Notes: generated from the sequence alone by a model not told the origin. A DNA stretch of 46,349 nucleotides from CAZYBU01 sp964645775 (GCA_964645775.1 CAZYBU010000027.1:1-46349); one strand, 5' to 3'. Positions 30,366 to 38,853 are shown, numbered from the stretch's first letter. Numbers and translations are program-made.

Positions 30366-31682
30366 ATGTCCAATAAAGAGACGTTTATGAAAAAGGTGGA
30401 GGATACCTCCATCCTCGTGGGAATCCTGGGCCTGGGCTACGTTGGACTGCCGCTGGCCGTTATCTTCGCCCGGAACGGTATAACGGTTCTCGGTTTCGAA
30501 AAAAACCGTGAGAAGGCTGATAAGGTAAACCGGGGCGATAACTATATCGGCGACGTTCCGGACCATGAACTCGCTTCTGTTGTAAATGATGGAAAACTGA
30601 CGGCAACCACGGACTTTACCCGTATTCGGGAATGCGACGCCCTCATAATCTGCGTGCCCACTCCCCTGGACCGGTTCCGTAAGCCGGACATGAGCTATAT
30701 CGAGGACTCCTGCCGGGAGATCGGCCGGCATATGAAACCGGGAACCCTGGTCTCCCTGGAGAGCACAACCTATCCTACCACCACCGAGGAGCTGATGCTA
30801 CCCATACTGGAAGAGGAATCGGGCCTGGCCGCCGGGAAGGACTTCTGGCTCTGCTTCTCGCCCGAACGGGTCGATCCGGGCAATGAACTATATAAGACCG
30901 AGAATACTCCGAAGGTCCTGGGCGGAATAGACGAAGAGTCGACGGAGATGGGCCGCATCCTCTACGAGAAGGCAATTACAAGCGTCCATGTGGTATCCTC
31001 CCCCCGGGTGGCGGAGATGGTAAAGATCCTTGAGAACACCTACCGGCTGGTGAACATAAGCCTGATAAACGAGCTGACCCTTCTTTCGGGAAAGATGGGG
31101 ATCGATATCTGGGAGGTCGTCGAGGCGGCGAAGACCAAGCCCTTCGGATTTCAGCCCTTCTATCCCGGGCCCGGAATCGGAGGGCACTGCATTCCCCTCG
31201 ACCCCTTTTACCTGGAATATATTGCGAAAAAGTACAGCTTTGACCTGACCATGATCCACACGGCCGGGCATATCGACACCCTCATGCCTCACAGGATGAC
31301 CATAAAGATCAACTCCGCCCTGAACCGGCAGAAGAAAGCCATTAACGGATCGAAGATACTCTTTTTGGGCGTGGCCTATAAGCCTGACATTAACGACGAG
31401 CGGGAGAGCCCGGCTTTGAAGATCATGGACGAGGTGGCCAAGAAGGGAGGAGAGGTATCGTTCCATGACCCGGGTATTGACCGTGTCATCACGGAGGAGG
31501 GGAGGGAATACGCGAGAACTCCCCTGGATGACCGGCTCCTCGGCGACGTGGACTGCGTGGTGATTACAACGAAGCATTCAGGTATCGATTACCTGGATCT
31601 CGTGGAAAAGGCCCGGCTGGTGGTCGATCTGCAGAACGCCATCCCCACGGGCCATGAGAGCGAGAAGGTGTATAAGTTGTAG
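30366..31682 (+). CDS. wbpA: UDP-N-acetylglucosamine 6-dehydrogenase
   Basis: The product has 438 residues. It belongs to the UDP-sugar dehydrogenase family but to the branch for N-acetylated substrates (WbpA/WecC). The NAD site GLGYVGLPLAVIFA is near residues 22-35, SLESTTYPTTTEE and FCFSPERVDPGN are typical, and the catalytic PGIGGHCIPLDP (Cys about 275) is intact. Beside wbpB, wbpD and wbpE the likely substrate is UDP-GlcNAc, oxidised to UDP-GlcNAcA; UDP-ManNAc is possible. ATG 30366 has AGGAA about 9 nt upstream. A 101-nt gap with ATGAGTG/ACTCAT repeats separates it from wbpB. Confidence 0.9.
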   Translation: MSNKETFMKKVEDTSILVGILGLGYVGLPLAVIFARNGITVLGFEKNREKADKVNRGDNYIGDVPDHELASVVNDGKLTATTDFTRIRECDALIICVPTPLDRFRKPDMSYIEDSCREIGRHMKPGTLVSLESTTYPTTTEELMLPILEEESGLAAGKDFWLCFSPERVDPGNELYKTENTPKVLGGIDEESTEMGRILYEKAITSVHVVSSPRVAEMVKILENTYRLVNISLINELTLLSGKMGIDIWEVVEAAKTKPFGFQPFYPGPGIGGHCIPLDPFYLEYIAKKYSFDLTMIHTAGHIDTLMPHRMTIKINSALNRQKKAINGSKILFLGVAYKPDINDERESPALKIMDEVAKKGGEVSFHDPGIDRVITEEGREYARTPLDDRLLGDVDCVVITTKHSGIDYLDLVEKARLVVDLQNAIPTGHESEKVYKL

Positions 31683-31783
31683 GATAGTGATGAGTGAAAT
31701 GCTTGATTCTTTAATTCATAACTCATAACGTTTCAATACACTATTAGTTATATGACTGTACTCGATTAAAAAGGCATGCTTTA

Positions 31784-32740
31784 ATGAAAAAAAAACAAAT
31801 AGCCCTCCTGGGCTGCGGGCGTATTTCCAACCGGCACATTGAGGCGGTGGAGGCCACCGACGGCATCGAGTTCTCCGTGGTCTGCGACACCATCCCTGAT
31901 CGGGCGGATGAGAAAGCAGGCAAAACCGGCGCCCGATCCTGCTACGACATGAAGGATATCGGGACAGTGGACGCTGTCTCCGTATGCACCCCTTCCGGAG
32001 CCCATCCCCGGGACGTTATGCGGGCCGCGGACCTGGTGGACACGAAATATATCATCTGCGAAAAGCCGGTCTCCCTCACGGTGCGGGAGGCCATTGAGAT
32101 GTACAAATACGTGGAGAAAGAGGGAAAGGTTCTTCTGCCGGTATTCCAGAACCGGTATAATCCCCTGGTGGCCTTTACGAAGGAGCTGATCGACAGCGGC
32201 AAGCTTGGCCGTGTCTTTCAGTTTAACTGCAACGTTCTGTGGAACCGTAACGACGAGTATTTCCAGATCGACTGGCACGGTACCCGTGACCTCGACGGGG
32301 GCGTTCTCTACACCCAGGCGAGCCACTACGTCGATATGGTCCATTACTTTTTCGGCGAGGTGGCCGAGACCCTGGGCCTGGGGGGGAACCTGCGGGGCCT
32401 GGAGGTCCAGGACACGGTATCCGCAGCGCTCCGTTTCGAGAACGGGGTGGTGGGTACGATCAATGCAACGGTGAGCGTCTACCGTCAGAATTTTCTTACC
32501 GAATTAACGGTAATCGGCGAGAAGGGGACCCTCAGGCTCACGGGAACCAATCTCAACCAGATAGACTTCTGGGACGTGGAGGGGATGGATAAGCCGGACA
32601 TGGATTTTACCCTGGACCACGTATATGGAAAGGGACACGATACCCTCTACAAATATTTCGTTGAAGAGAAGTGGGAGATGTTTCCCTCCTATGATGATGT
32701 GATTTCGGGGATTGGTTTGATGCAGAGGTTGAGTTATTAA
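31784..32740 (+). CDS. wbpB: Gfo/Idh/MocA-family 3-dehydrogenase (WbpB-like)
   Basis: The product has 318 residues. The Rossmann motif LGCGRISNRH opens the protein, EKPVSLT is the conserved Lys-Pro motif, and ILYTQASHYVDM-type residues near 180-190 (here GGVLYTQASHYVDM) match the catalytic His region. In the Wbp pathway it oxidises carbon 3 of UDP-GlcNAcA using tightly bound NAD, which is recycled with 2-oxoglutarate. wbpE starts 1 nt after its stop, so the two steps are coupled, in keeping with the unstable keto intermediate. The leader carries AT-rich sequence without a good Shine-Dalgarno. Confidence 0.88.
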   Translation: MKKKQIALLGCGRISNRHIEAVEATDGIEFSVVCDTIPDRADEKAGKTGARSCYDMKDIGTVDAVSVCTPSGAHPRDVMRAADLVDTKYIICEKPVSLTVREAIEMYKYVEKEGKVLLPVFQNRYNPLVAFTKELIDSGKLGRVFQFNCNVLWNRNDEYFQIDWHGTRDLDGGVLYTQASHYVDMVHYFFGEVAETLGLGGNLRGLEVQDTVSAALRFENGVVGTINATVSVYRQNFLTELTVIGEKGTLRLTGTNLNQIDFWDVEGMDKPDMDFTLDHVYGKGHDTLYKYFVEEKWEMFPSYDDVISGIGLMQRLSY

Positions 32741-32741
32741 C

Positions 32742-33851
32742 ATGGAATTTATTGACCTGAAAACCCAGCAATCCCGTATCCGGCCTGAAATCGAGCGGCG
32801 TATACAGGCCGTCCTTGACCACGGGAAGTACATCAACGGACCCGAAGTAAAAGAACTGGAAGAACTCCTGGCCGATTACGCGGGTACCCGGTACGCTGTC
32901 GGTTGCTCCAGCGGAACGGACGCCCTGCTCATGCCCCTTATGGCCTGGAACATCGGTTTCGGGGACGCGGTCTTTACCACCACCTTCAGCTTCTTCGCCA
33001 CGGCCGAGGTCATCGCCCTGCTGGGCGCGGAACCTGTCTTCGTGGACATTGATACTGAGACCTATAACATCGACCCGAACTTGCTGGAGAAAGAGATCCA
33101 AAGGGTCAGGCAGGATGGCAGGTTGAAACCTGGGGCCGTCATGCCGGTCGATATATTCGGCCAGGCCGCGGACTACGACGAGATCCTCTCCATTGCCGGG
33201 AACCACGGTCTTCCTGTGGTGGAGGACGCGGCCCAGGCCCTGGGAGGCACGTACAAGGGAAAGAAATGCTGTTCCTTCGGAGAGTGCGGCGCCACGAGTT
33301 TTTTCCCGGCCAAGCCCCTCGGCTGTTACGGTGACGGCGGCATGATCTTCACCGATGACGAGTCCCTGTACAGGGAACTCCTTTCCATACGTGTCCATGG
33401 CCAGGGGAGCGATAAGTATGACAATGTTCGTGTCGGGATAAACGGCCGCATCGACACGATCCAGGCGGCCATACTTTTGGCAAAGTTTCAGATTTTCGAG
33501 GATGAGCTTGCGGCTAAGCAGAAAGCGGCTGATACATACTCGACCCTGTTGAAAGATCACGCGGTAATCCCGGAGGTCCGGGAGGGGAACCGGTCCGCCT
33601 GGGCCCAGTACTCCATCCAGGTCGATGACCGAGCGGCCGTACTCGGTCGCCTTAAGGAGAAGGGGATACCGGCGAACGTCTATTACCGCCAGCCCATGGC
33701 TTTCCAGGGGGCCTTTAAACACCTGGGGTACAGGCCCGGGGACGTTCCCGTGGCGGAATCGGTCTGCGGCAGGATTCTGAGCCTTCCCATGCACGCCTAT
33801 CTGGCCGATGAGGAGATGGAAAGGGTTTGTGAGGCAGTTATCGGTTCGTGA
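32742..33851 (+). CDS. wbpE: DegT/DnrJ/EryC1 aminotransferase (WbpE-like)
   Basis: The product has 369 residues of the PLP-dependent sugar aminotransferase family. GCSSGTDALLMPL binds the cofactor phosphate, PVDIFGQAADYD and VVEDAAQALGGTYKGK are conserved, and the Schiff-base Lys is in TSFFPAKPLGCYGDGG (about residue 190). It transfers an amino group from glutamate to the 3-keto intermediate made by WbpB, and the product is then acetylated by WbpD. The four genes together should give UDP-2,3-diacetamido-2,3-dideoxyglucuronate. No WbpI-type 2-epimerase is in the window. After it the locus changes to TA genes. Confidence 0.92.
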   Translation: MEFIDLKTQQSRIRPEIERRIQAVLDHGKYINGPEVKELEELLADYAGTRYAVGCSSGTDALLMPLMAWNIGFGDAVFTTTFSFFATAEVIALLGAEPVFVDIDTETYNIDPNLLEKEIQRVRQDGRLKPGAVMPVDIFGQAADYDEILSIAGNHGLPVVEDAAQALGGTYKGKKCCSFGECGATSFFPAKPLGCYGDGGMIFTDDESLYRELLSIRVHGQGSDKYDNVRVGINGRIDTIQAAILLAKFQIFEDELAAKQKAADTYSTLLKDHAVIPEVREGNRSAWAQYSIQVDDRAAVLGRLKEKGIPANVYYRQPMAFQGAFKHLGYRPGDVPVAESVCGRILSLPMHAYLADEEMERVCEAVIGS

Positions 33852-33922
33852 TACATGAAAAGGCTTGATTCCTGAAAATATATTCCGTTATGTATAACTG
33901 ATAAGACAACTGAAGCAGATCT

Positions 33923-34036
33923 ATGAATTCGGTTGAATCACGGTATCCCGGTGACCTGGGACGTATGCCCGATGGTAAACCGACCGTGGAAGAAGCGCGG
34001 CAGTTTTATGACTTTGCATTATCTATATATGAATAA
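33923..34036 (+). pseudogene. HEPN gene 3' relic
   Basis: From ATG 33923 to TAA 34034-34036 the frame reads ...ESRYPGDLGRMPDGKPTVEEARQFYDFALSIYE. This is the C-terminus of the HEPN protein at 34459 with almost no changes. The DNA from about 33943 to 34055 matches 34736-34809 plus 34910-34945 nearly base for base. The front of the gene and any nucleotidyltransferase are missing. It is a partial duplication and marks the left edge of the third TA cassette. Confidence 0.85.
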
Positions 34037-34062
34037 GTATGGGATACTATGAGTAATGAGTG

Positions 34063-34078
34063 AATTCTTGACTTGACA
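34063..34078 (+). repeat. 16-bp direct repeat, left copy
   Basis: AATTCTTGACTTGACA occurs here and at 35940-35955. In both places an ATCACTCATACCT run follows after about 16 nt. The pair encloses the nucleotidyltransferase/HEPN 3 genes, the 34961 gene and the AbiEii-like toxin gene. Confidence 0.8.
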
Positions 34079-34132
34079 GCCATCAACTATAACCGATCAC
34101 TCATACCTTAAAACTATGCAACTAAAAAACCC

Positions 34133-34462
34133 ATGGATATTGAAACCTTAAAAAGGGAACTGGTTAAACGTTTGGAACCTCTGGGGCTGGAAAAGGTCAT
34201 CCTCTTCGGCAGCCACGCCAGGGGGGACGCCGGGGTTGACAGTGATATAGACCTGTATGTTGTAACCCATGATGATTTTCTACCCCGATCATATTCAGAA
34301 AAAATGGATATAAGGCTGAAGATATCAAGGTCCATTCTCGATCTACGTATGGAGTACCCCATTGATCTGATTGTCCATACACAACCCATGCATGAGAAGT
34401 TTTATAATCTTGAGAGTTCTTTTTCCAAAGAGATTCGGGAACATGGTATACGTATACTATGA
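34133..34462 (+). CDS. MNT nucleotidyltransferase antitoxin 3
   Basis: The product has 109 residues. VILFGSHARGDAGVDSDIDLYV supplies the complete G-S-x10-D-x-D active site, and PIDLIVHT supplies the third acidic residue. It should AMPylate its HEPN partner. It is a close paralogue of the protein at 28930, with the same length, the same M-IETLK-EL start and the same DDFLP segment. It overlaps the HEPN gene by 4 nt. The leader contains AT-rich sequence and no strong binding site. A shortened HEPN copy lies just upstream, which suggests that this module arrived by recombination with an older one. Confidence 0.88.
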   Translation: MDIETLKRELVKRLEPLGLEKVILFGSHARGDAGVDSDIDLYVVTHDDFLPRSYSEKMDIRLKISRSILDLRMEYPIDLIVHTQPMHEKFYNLESSFSKEIREHGIRIL

Positions 34463-34954
34463 AAGAAATCGTGAAAGCATGGCTGGTCAGCGCTGAAATG
34501 GACCTGGAGAATATCAGGGTCATTATTGATAATGTATCTTTGACACCCGTTTCGTGTTTCCATGCCCAGCAATGTGTTGAAAAGAGTTTCAAGGCTCTGC
34601 TCGAATATCATGATGTCAGGATTCCTAAAACTCATGATCTTCTAAAACTATACAGTTTGCTCAATGAGTTCTTATCAAAAGCAGTAGACATAATCCTGCT
34701 ACAAAAGCTAAATGATGTTTATGTTGATACCAGATACCCCGGTGACCTGGGACTTATGCCCGATGGTAAACCGACCGTGGAAGAAGCGCGGCAGTTTTAT
34801 GACTTTGCANNNNNNNNNNNNNNNNNNNNNNNNNNNNNNNNNNNNNNNNNNNNNNNNNNNNNNNNNNNNNNNNNNNNNNNNNNNNNNNNNNNNNNNNNNN
34901 NNNNNNNNNTTATCTATATATGAAGAAGTAGGGGATAGTATGAGTAATGAGTAA
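34459..34954 (+). CDS. HEPN-domain protein 3, interrupted by an assembly gap
   Basis: The visible part runs from ATG 34459 to the N run at 34810 and includes SCFHAQQCVEKSFKALLEY, IPKTHDLLKLY and VDTRYPGDLGLMPDGKPTVEEARQFYDFA. After the gap, LSIYEEVGDSMSNE and TAA 34952-34954 complete the protein if the two sides join with nothing between, which would give about 131 residues. The relic at 33923 supports that join, because its DNA runs straight through the same point. No R-x4-6-H motif is visible. It overlaps its nucleotidyltransferase by 4 nt and is a paralogue of the HEPN protein at 29256. Confidence 0.8.
34810..34909. other. Assembly gap of 100 N
   Basis: Exactly 100 N characters, the usual placeholder for unknown length. 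Flanks GACTTTGCA and TTATCTATAT are contiguous in the duplicate at 34012-34030, so the true gap may be zero. The assembly probably broke at the roughly 110-bp repeat. Confidence 0.95.
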
Positions 34955-34960
34955 AGGGTG

Positions 34961-35344
34961 ATGAGTGAAAAACGTATTGATATAGTTGCCCGCCTGAACT
35001 GGGAGTATGATATAGCTCCCCCTGAATTGCTGGAAGTCATTGACGGTTTGAAGGATGAAGCGGGTCCCTTTGATCGAAAAAAACTTTTCATCCGTTCCCT
35101 GGAGCATCTTCCCTGGCACAGGATTGTCAGGCTCTGGGGGTTCGAAGAGGCCAGAAAGATGCTGAACAGCTCCACTATAAGAGGAGTTCGAAGCAAGGGC
35201 AGGAGGCAGCAGCTTGAACGACTGGAAACAATACTACGAGGAGAGACTTTACCCCCTGCAGAATGGAATTCTGAAATGCGTGAAAGACTCGCGAACACGG
35301 TTTTTTCTAACAGGTGGTACCGCTCTAAGCAGGGGATACTTTAA
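34961..35344 (+). CDS. Putative antitoxin upstream of an AbiEii-like toxin
   Basis: The product has 127 residues from ATG 34961, with AAGGG very close before it. The protein is soluble and helical (DIAPPELLEVIDGLKDEAGPFDRKKLFIRSLEHLPWHRIVRLWG...) and ends with FSNRWYRSKQGIL. I do not recognise a named family, although position and length suggest the partner of the toxin that follows. Its last 131 nt overlap the start of the toxin gene in another frame, which is very long for a chance overlap. Either both products use this region, or this C-terminus is not conserved. Confidence 0.6.
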   Translation: MSEKRIDIVARLNWEYDIAPPELLEVIDGLKDEAGPFDRKKLFIRSLEHLPWHRIVRLWGFEEARKMLNSSTIRGVRSKGRRQQLERLETILRGETLPPAEWNSEMRERLANTVFSNRWYRSKQGIL

Positions 35345-35948
35345 TCATCGATATTCTGATGACCTTGACCTTTTTGTTGAAAATGAACCGGATTTTCGAG
35401 ATCAGGCGGAAGATGTGATAAATACCCTGAAAAAAAACGGTTTCATTATTAACAGAAAAAACGCGGTGGTTGCGGGCGATTATTTCTCTTTTCCTGTGAA
35501 AAGAACCGGAGATGAAAGTAATACAGATATCCGTGTAGACCTTGTTAATGATATCGCAATCCGTTTCGGTACGTTGCAGGATACACCGGTTTATTACCGG
35601 ACAGATGATTGGAGGAACATACTTTCTAATAAACTTTGCGCTTTACTAAGGCTTGAAATCAAGGATTTCGCTGATATATACACCATAGCAGGGAACAGGC
35701 CTTTTTCCTGGGATCAAATACTCGATGAAGCCAGGGAAAAGGAGATGGGATTGGAACCTGCTGTGCTGGCTGATCTTCTTAAAACCGTCCCTGAGCAGCG
35801 ATTTGATACTATCCGTTGGAGGGTGCCTCCAACATGGGAAGAATTCAGAGAAGGTCTTGATCAAGTTGTTGAAGATATGCTTGCAGGTCGAGATAATTCT
35901 TTGGTAAGAGGTATCAGGGAGCAGGGAAAAGGGAAAAGTAATTCTTGA
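35214..35948 (+). CDS. AbiEii-like nucleotidyltransferase toxin 1
   Basis: The product has 244 residues from TTG 35214. A full AGGAGG lies 7 nt upstream, which decides the start although it lies within the preceding gene. FFLTGGTALSRGYFNHRYSDDLDLF holds the G-G/S and D-x-D motifs of the AbiEii/AbiGii (DUF1814) nucleotidyltransferases, and KDFADIYTI is the later conserved block. AbiEii-type toxins arrest growth, by modifying tRNA in studied relatives. The antitoxin is presumably the overlapping 34961 gene, which is not of the AbiEi type. It is one of three AbiEii-like genes in the window. Confidence 0.85.
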   Translation: MNDWKQYYEERLYPLQNGILKCVKDSRTRFFLTGGTALSRGYFNHRYSDDLDLFVENEPDFRDQAEDVINTLKKNGFIINRKNAVVAGDYFSFPVKRTGDESNTDIRVDLVNDIAIRFGTLQDTPVYYRTDDWRNILSNKLCALLRLEIKDFADIYTIAGNRPFSWDQILDEAREKEMGLEPAVLADLLKTVPEQRFDTIRWRVPPTWEEFREGLDQVVEDMLAGRDNSLVRGIREQGKGKSNS

Positions 35949-35955
35949 CTTGACA
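35940..35955 (+). repeat. 16-bp direct repeat, right copy
   Basis: This is the second copy of AATTCTTGACTTGACA, overlapping the end of the AbiEii-like gene by 9 nt. It is followed by CCATCACTCATACCT, matching the sequence after the left copy. Confidence 0.8.
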
Positions 35956-36032
35956 CGTATCGTGAATAGACCATCACTCATACCTGATACCCAATACCTG
36001 ATTCCTGAATAAACGACACAACTACAAAAACC

Positions 36033-37865
36033 ATGAACAAAACCCCAACCCAAAACCAGCCCGGTATTCTGAAACTCTTCCGGGGAATACTTTTCCGTCT
36101 TTCACCCAAACGGAAGATCCAGTACGGCGTACTGCTGGTCATGATGATTGGACTGGCTTTTCTGGAGATGGGGGCCCTCGGTATGCTGGCTGTCTACGCC
36201 TCTTCCATTGCCGACCCGGTGAGAGTCATGGATTCCAGGTACGTGCAGATGGCCAATGAGTTCCTCTTCGGGTATGAACAGCTTACCGCATCGAAGATCA
36301 TCATTATGCTCAGTATCCTGGTCATGATTGTGTTTATTATTAAGAATATTGTCAAGGGCCTCTTCGTATATACACAATTCAGGTTTTCGACAGCCGTGGA
36401 AGCGGACCTGGGCCAGAAGCTCTTCGACGGCATGCTGGAGATGCCCTACGAATGGTTTCTGAACCATAACTCAGCGGACCTTATCATGATTATGAACTGG
36501 CGGGTCAATCTCGGAAGGAGCTTTATCGCCCCCTTTAATAAGATGATTAGTGACAGCCTTGTCGTCCTTTTTCTGCTGACACTGCTTGTGATTTCCACGG
36601 ACCCGTCCACCCTCGGCGTTATAGCGGGACTCTCCCTGCTGGCATACGGTCTGTTTAAATATCTCAAAATCAATCTGGATAAAGCCGCTCTGGTAACAAG
36701 AGATATTTCATTGAGTATTAACAAGATGGTCACCATGTCGATTCAGGGTGTTAAGGATATCATGATATCGAATATTCACGGTTTTTTTGCCAGACGTTTC
36801 TACAAAAAGGCCATAGATCTCTCGGCCAATGTGGCCAAAAAACAGTTTTATTCCGAAAGCCCGGCCGTTGTTCTTGAGACCATCGTTGTTATGATGCTAA
36901 GCTCTGTCATACTTTTTATGCTGGTGGTTAAGGGCATGGGGCAGGGCGCCATTACCGGGACCATGGCTCTCCTTGCGGTTGCAGCGTGGCGGGCCATGCC
37001 GGCCATGAACCGGGTGGTGACCAGCCTGGCAAAGATACGGGGAACTCTTCCCAATACCCGGCTGGTATTTGAGTACCTTGTTCTTGTAGAGAATAATCAA
37101 CAGACGATGAAGGAAGAGAGGCCTGAGGAAATACAGCCCATCTCTTTCAGTGAACGTATTGAAATAAAAGGTGTCTCTTTTTCTTATAAAACCCGCGATG
37201 TTACGGTTCTAAAAGAGATCAATCTTACCATACAGAAAGGGGAAACCGTCGGTATTGTGGGCGTATCCGGTTCCGGGAAAAGCACCCTGGTCGATGTTCT
37301 CATCGGTCTGCTGGTTCCTGACAGGGGTGAAGTTCTGATTGATGATAATGTCCTGACCCGTAACAACCGGTCATCCTGGTTCGATCATCTCGGGTATGTA
37401 CCCCAGACTCCCTATATCTATGACGGTACCATAGCGGAGAATATCGCCTACGGTATTCCGGAAGAAAAAATCGATTTTGATCACGTTCTTGAAACCTGCG
37501 AACGGGCGAACCTGAATTTTATCGATGAACTGCCGGATGGCATATACACGCCCATAGGCGAGCGGGGCATGCAGCTCTCCGGGGGGCAGAAACAGCGTCT
37601 CTCCATCGCCCGGGCCCTCTACCACGAACCGGAAGTCCTTATCTTCGACGAGGCCACCTCCGCCCTGGACACCCAGAGCGAAAACGCCATCATGAATACT
37701 ATTTACAGCCTCAAGGGGAGTATTACCATGGTACTGATCGCCCACAGGCTTTCAAGCCTGGAGCGGTGCGACAAAATAGCCTGGATTCATGACAGGAGTA
37801 TTAAGATGGTTGATAAACCTGAGAGGATTATACCTGAATATGAAAAGGTTATTACGTCGAGCTAA
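36033..37865 (+). CDS. ABC exporter, PglK-like lipid-linked sugar flippase
   Basis: The product has 610 residues and fuses a membrane domain and an ATPase domain. About six helices lie in residues 30-330. The ATPase has Walker A GVSGSGKST, the signature LSGGQKQRLSIARAL, Walker B VLIFDEATSALD and a switch His in IAHRLSSLE. The half-transporter type and the sugar-gene neighbourhood fit PglK/WlaB-like flippases, which turn over lipid-linked oligosaccharides. A drug or lipid A exporter (MsbA-like) is the alternative. It stands after the TA cassette. The start ATG 36033 has no good binding site. The codon use is like that of the sugar genes. Confidence 0.85.
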   Translation: MNKTPTQNQPGILKLFRGILFRLSPKRKIQYGVLLVMMIGLAFLEMGALGMLAVYASSIADPVRVMDSRYVQMANEFLFGYEQLTASKIIIMLSILVMIVFIIKNIVKGLFVYTQFRFSTAVEADLGQKLFDGMLEMPYEWFLNHNSADLIMIMNWRVNLGRSFIAPFNKMISDSLVVLFLLTLLVISTDPSTLGVIAGLSLLAYGLFKYLKINLDKAALVTRDISLSINKMVTMSIQGVKDIMISNIHGFFARRFYKKAIDLSANVAKKQFYSESPAVVLETIVVMMLSSVILFMLVVKGMGQGAITGTMALLAVAAWRAMPAMNRVVTSLAKIRGTLPNTRLVFEYLVLVENNQQTMKEERPEEIQPISFSERIEIKGVSFSYKTRDVTVLKEINLTIQKGETVGIVGVSGSGKSTLVDVLIGLLVPDRGEVLIDDNVLTRNNRSSWFDHLGYVPQTPYIYDGTIAENIAYGIPEEKIDFDHVLETCERANLNFIDELPDGIYTPIGERGMQLSGGQKQRLSIARALYHEPEVLIFDEATSALDTQSENAIMNTIYSLKGSITMVLIAHRLSSLERCDKIAWIHDRSIKMVDKPERIIPEYEKVITSS

Positions 37866-37986
37866 TTCGATTACCCTCTCTGCTTCCCGGTTCTTTTTCG
37901 AATTCCCTCTGGTTTCTGCCGCTTTCTTCACACAGCATTATGGCAATCAATTTAAAATCCTTATCGTACTTCATTCTCCTACCCAT
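37852..37986 (-). pseudogene. IS3-type OrfA relic
   Basis: ATG 37986 follows a GGAGG. The translation starts MGRRMKYDKDFKLIAIMLCEESGRN, the normal beginning of a helix-turn-helix OrfA transposase (usual form M-RRKYDKEFKL-AV...). Sequence resemblance fades after about 28 residues, and the frame ends at TAA 37854-37852 inside the ABC gene's tail. No OrfB is present, and no clear terminal repeats remain. The insertion sequence is dead. Confidence 0.65.
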
Positions 37987-38080
37987 GCTTAAGCCTCCAT
38001 ATTTTATATTTTCGGCTTAACCCTCTGTCCGTATTATCGGGTAAGATTCATTGTTCTGTTCTTTTTGCTCACCAAAATCT

Positions 38081-38172
38081 TTTTTGCGAGACCTTGCTCT
38101 CCGGGTATCCTTATTGTACTTTCTTTGCTTGTCCAAAGAAAGTACCAAAGAAAGGACGGTCCGGCGCAATTT
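38081..38172. repeat. Composite palindromic repeat BA, copy 1
   Basis: A GCGAGACCTTGCTC block (38086-38099) is followed by the 12-bp inverted repeat GTACTTTCTTTG (38116-38127) and CAAAGAAAGTAC (38134-38145), then by CCAAAGAAAGGACGGTCC and GCGCAATTTCG. The same order occurs at 44201-44285 and 46269-46349. Each perfect stem has a 6-nt loop. It is probably a REP- or MITE-like dispersed element. Confidence 0.85.
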
Positions 38173-38319
38173 CGAGTTGTTTCAATTAGCCTTTCGACCT
38201 GATAATCATCTTGCTTATCATACCTGCCGTTGTTAAATTATAGTTGCATTGTAACCGATGATAACGCAAAGTATCGAACAAATAGACAGTATTTGATGTA
38301 ATAAAAAAGGGGAGTATCT

Positions 38320-38853
38320 ATGAAATCCGATTATTTCACGGAAAAAGCTGTCGGTATCACGGTTATTCATTTACGGGCAGCCTACAGAGAAGATAATGAG
38401 ATATTTCGGCATTCACCAATGGATTATCATATTCACAACCTTCTATATTATGACCATGAGTTAAAACATGCAGGTGCTCTTTGCCTTGATACGAATAATT
38501 TGCAAACTGTCCCCTGTGGTGACACATCTTATTTGAAAGACTCTATCAAAAATCTCAACATGGTAATAGCACAACTTTTTGTTGATAAAATGGACTCTAT
38601 GATAAAGACAAACTCCTTTGATCGTGATATTCTCTTTCAACGGGCAGAGCAGGAGTTGTGGGATGCCTTCAATCACATTAAAGAGGCTACATTTATGCAA
38701 AATCTTCCTCTCATGGTTGATTATCTTAAAGCAAATGGCGCATCATTACGAAAAGGTAAGGATATAATTGAAGAGCCAGACCGATATAAGTGGGCAGAAA
38801 TAACCCTTGCCGAAGAGCGCATTAACAGCGAAAAAATTCCCGCCAGTGTATGA
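38320..38853 (+). CDS. Unknown protein, first gene of a two-gene operon
   Basis: The product has 177 residues. AAGGGGAG lies 5 nt before ATG 38320, an excellent binding site. The protein is soluble with no signal peptide. The N-terminal half has an HIHNLLYYDHELKHAGALCLDTNN region with several His and Cys residues, and the C-terminal half is helical. I recognise no family. It overlaps the next gene by 4 nt (ATGA), the spacing seen in TA pairs of this window, and lies within the TA-rich part, so a role in defence or TA is possible but not shown. Confidence 0.6.
   Translation: MKSDYFTEKAVGITVIHLRAAYREDNEIFRHSPMDYHIHNLLYYDHELKHAGALCLDTNNLQTVPCGDTSYLKDSIKNLNMVIAQLFVDKMDSMIKTNSFDRDILFQRAEQELWDAFNHIKEATFMQNLPLMVDYLKANGASLRKGKDIIEEPDRYKWAEITLAEERINSEKIPASV

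Noticed and set aside
32607..33794. Minus-strand ORF (395 codons) antisense to wbpE
   Set aside because: It lies over a clear DegT-family aminotransferase and shows no family features.
37866..38080. Complete IS3-family insertion sequence
   Set aside because: Only the first ~28 codons of OrfA are recognisable. No OrfB and no paired terminal repeats were found.
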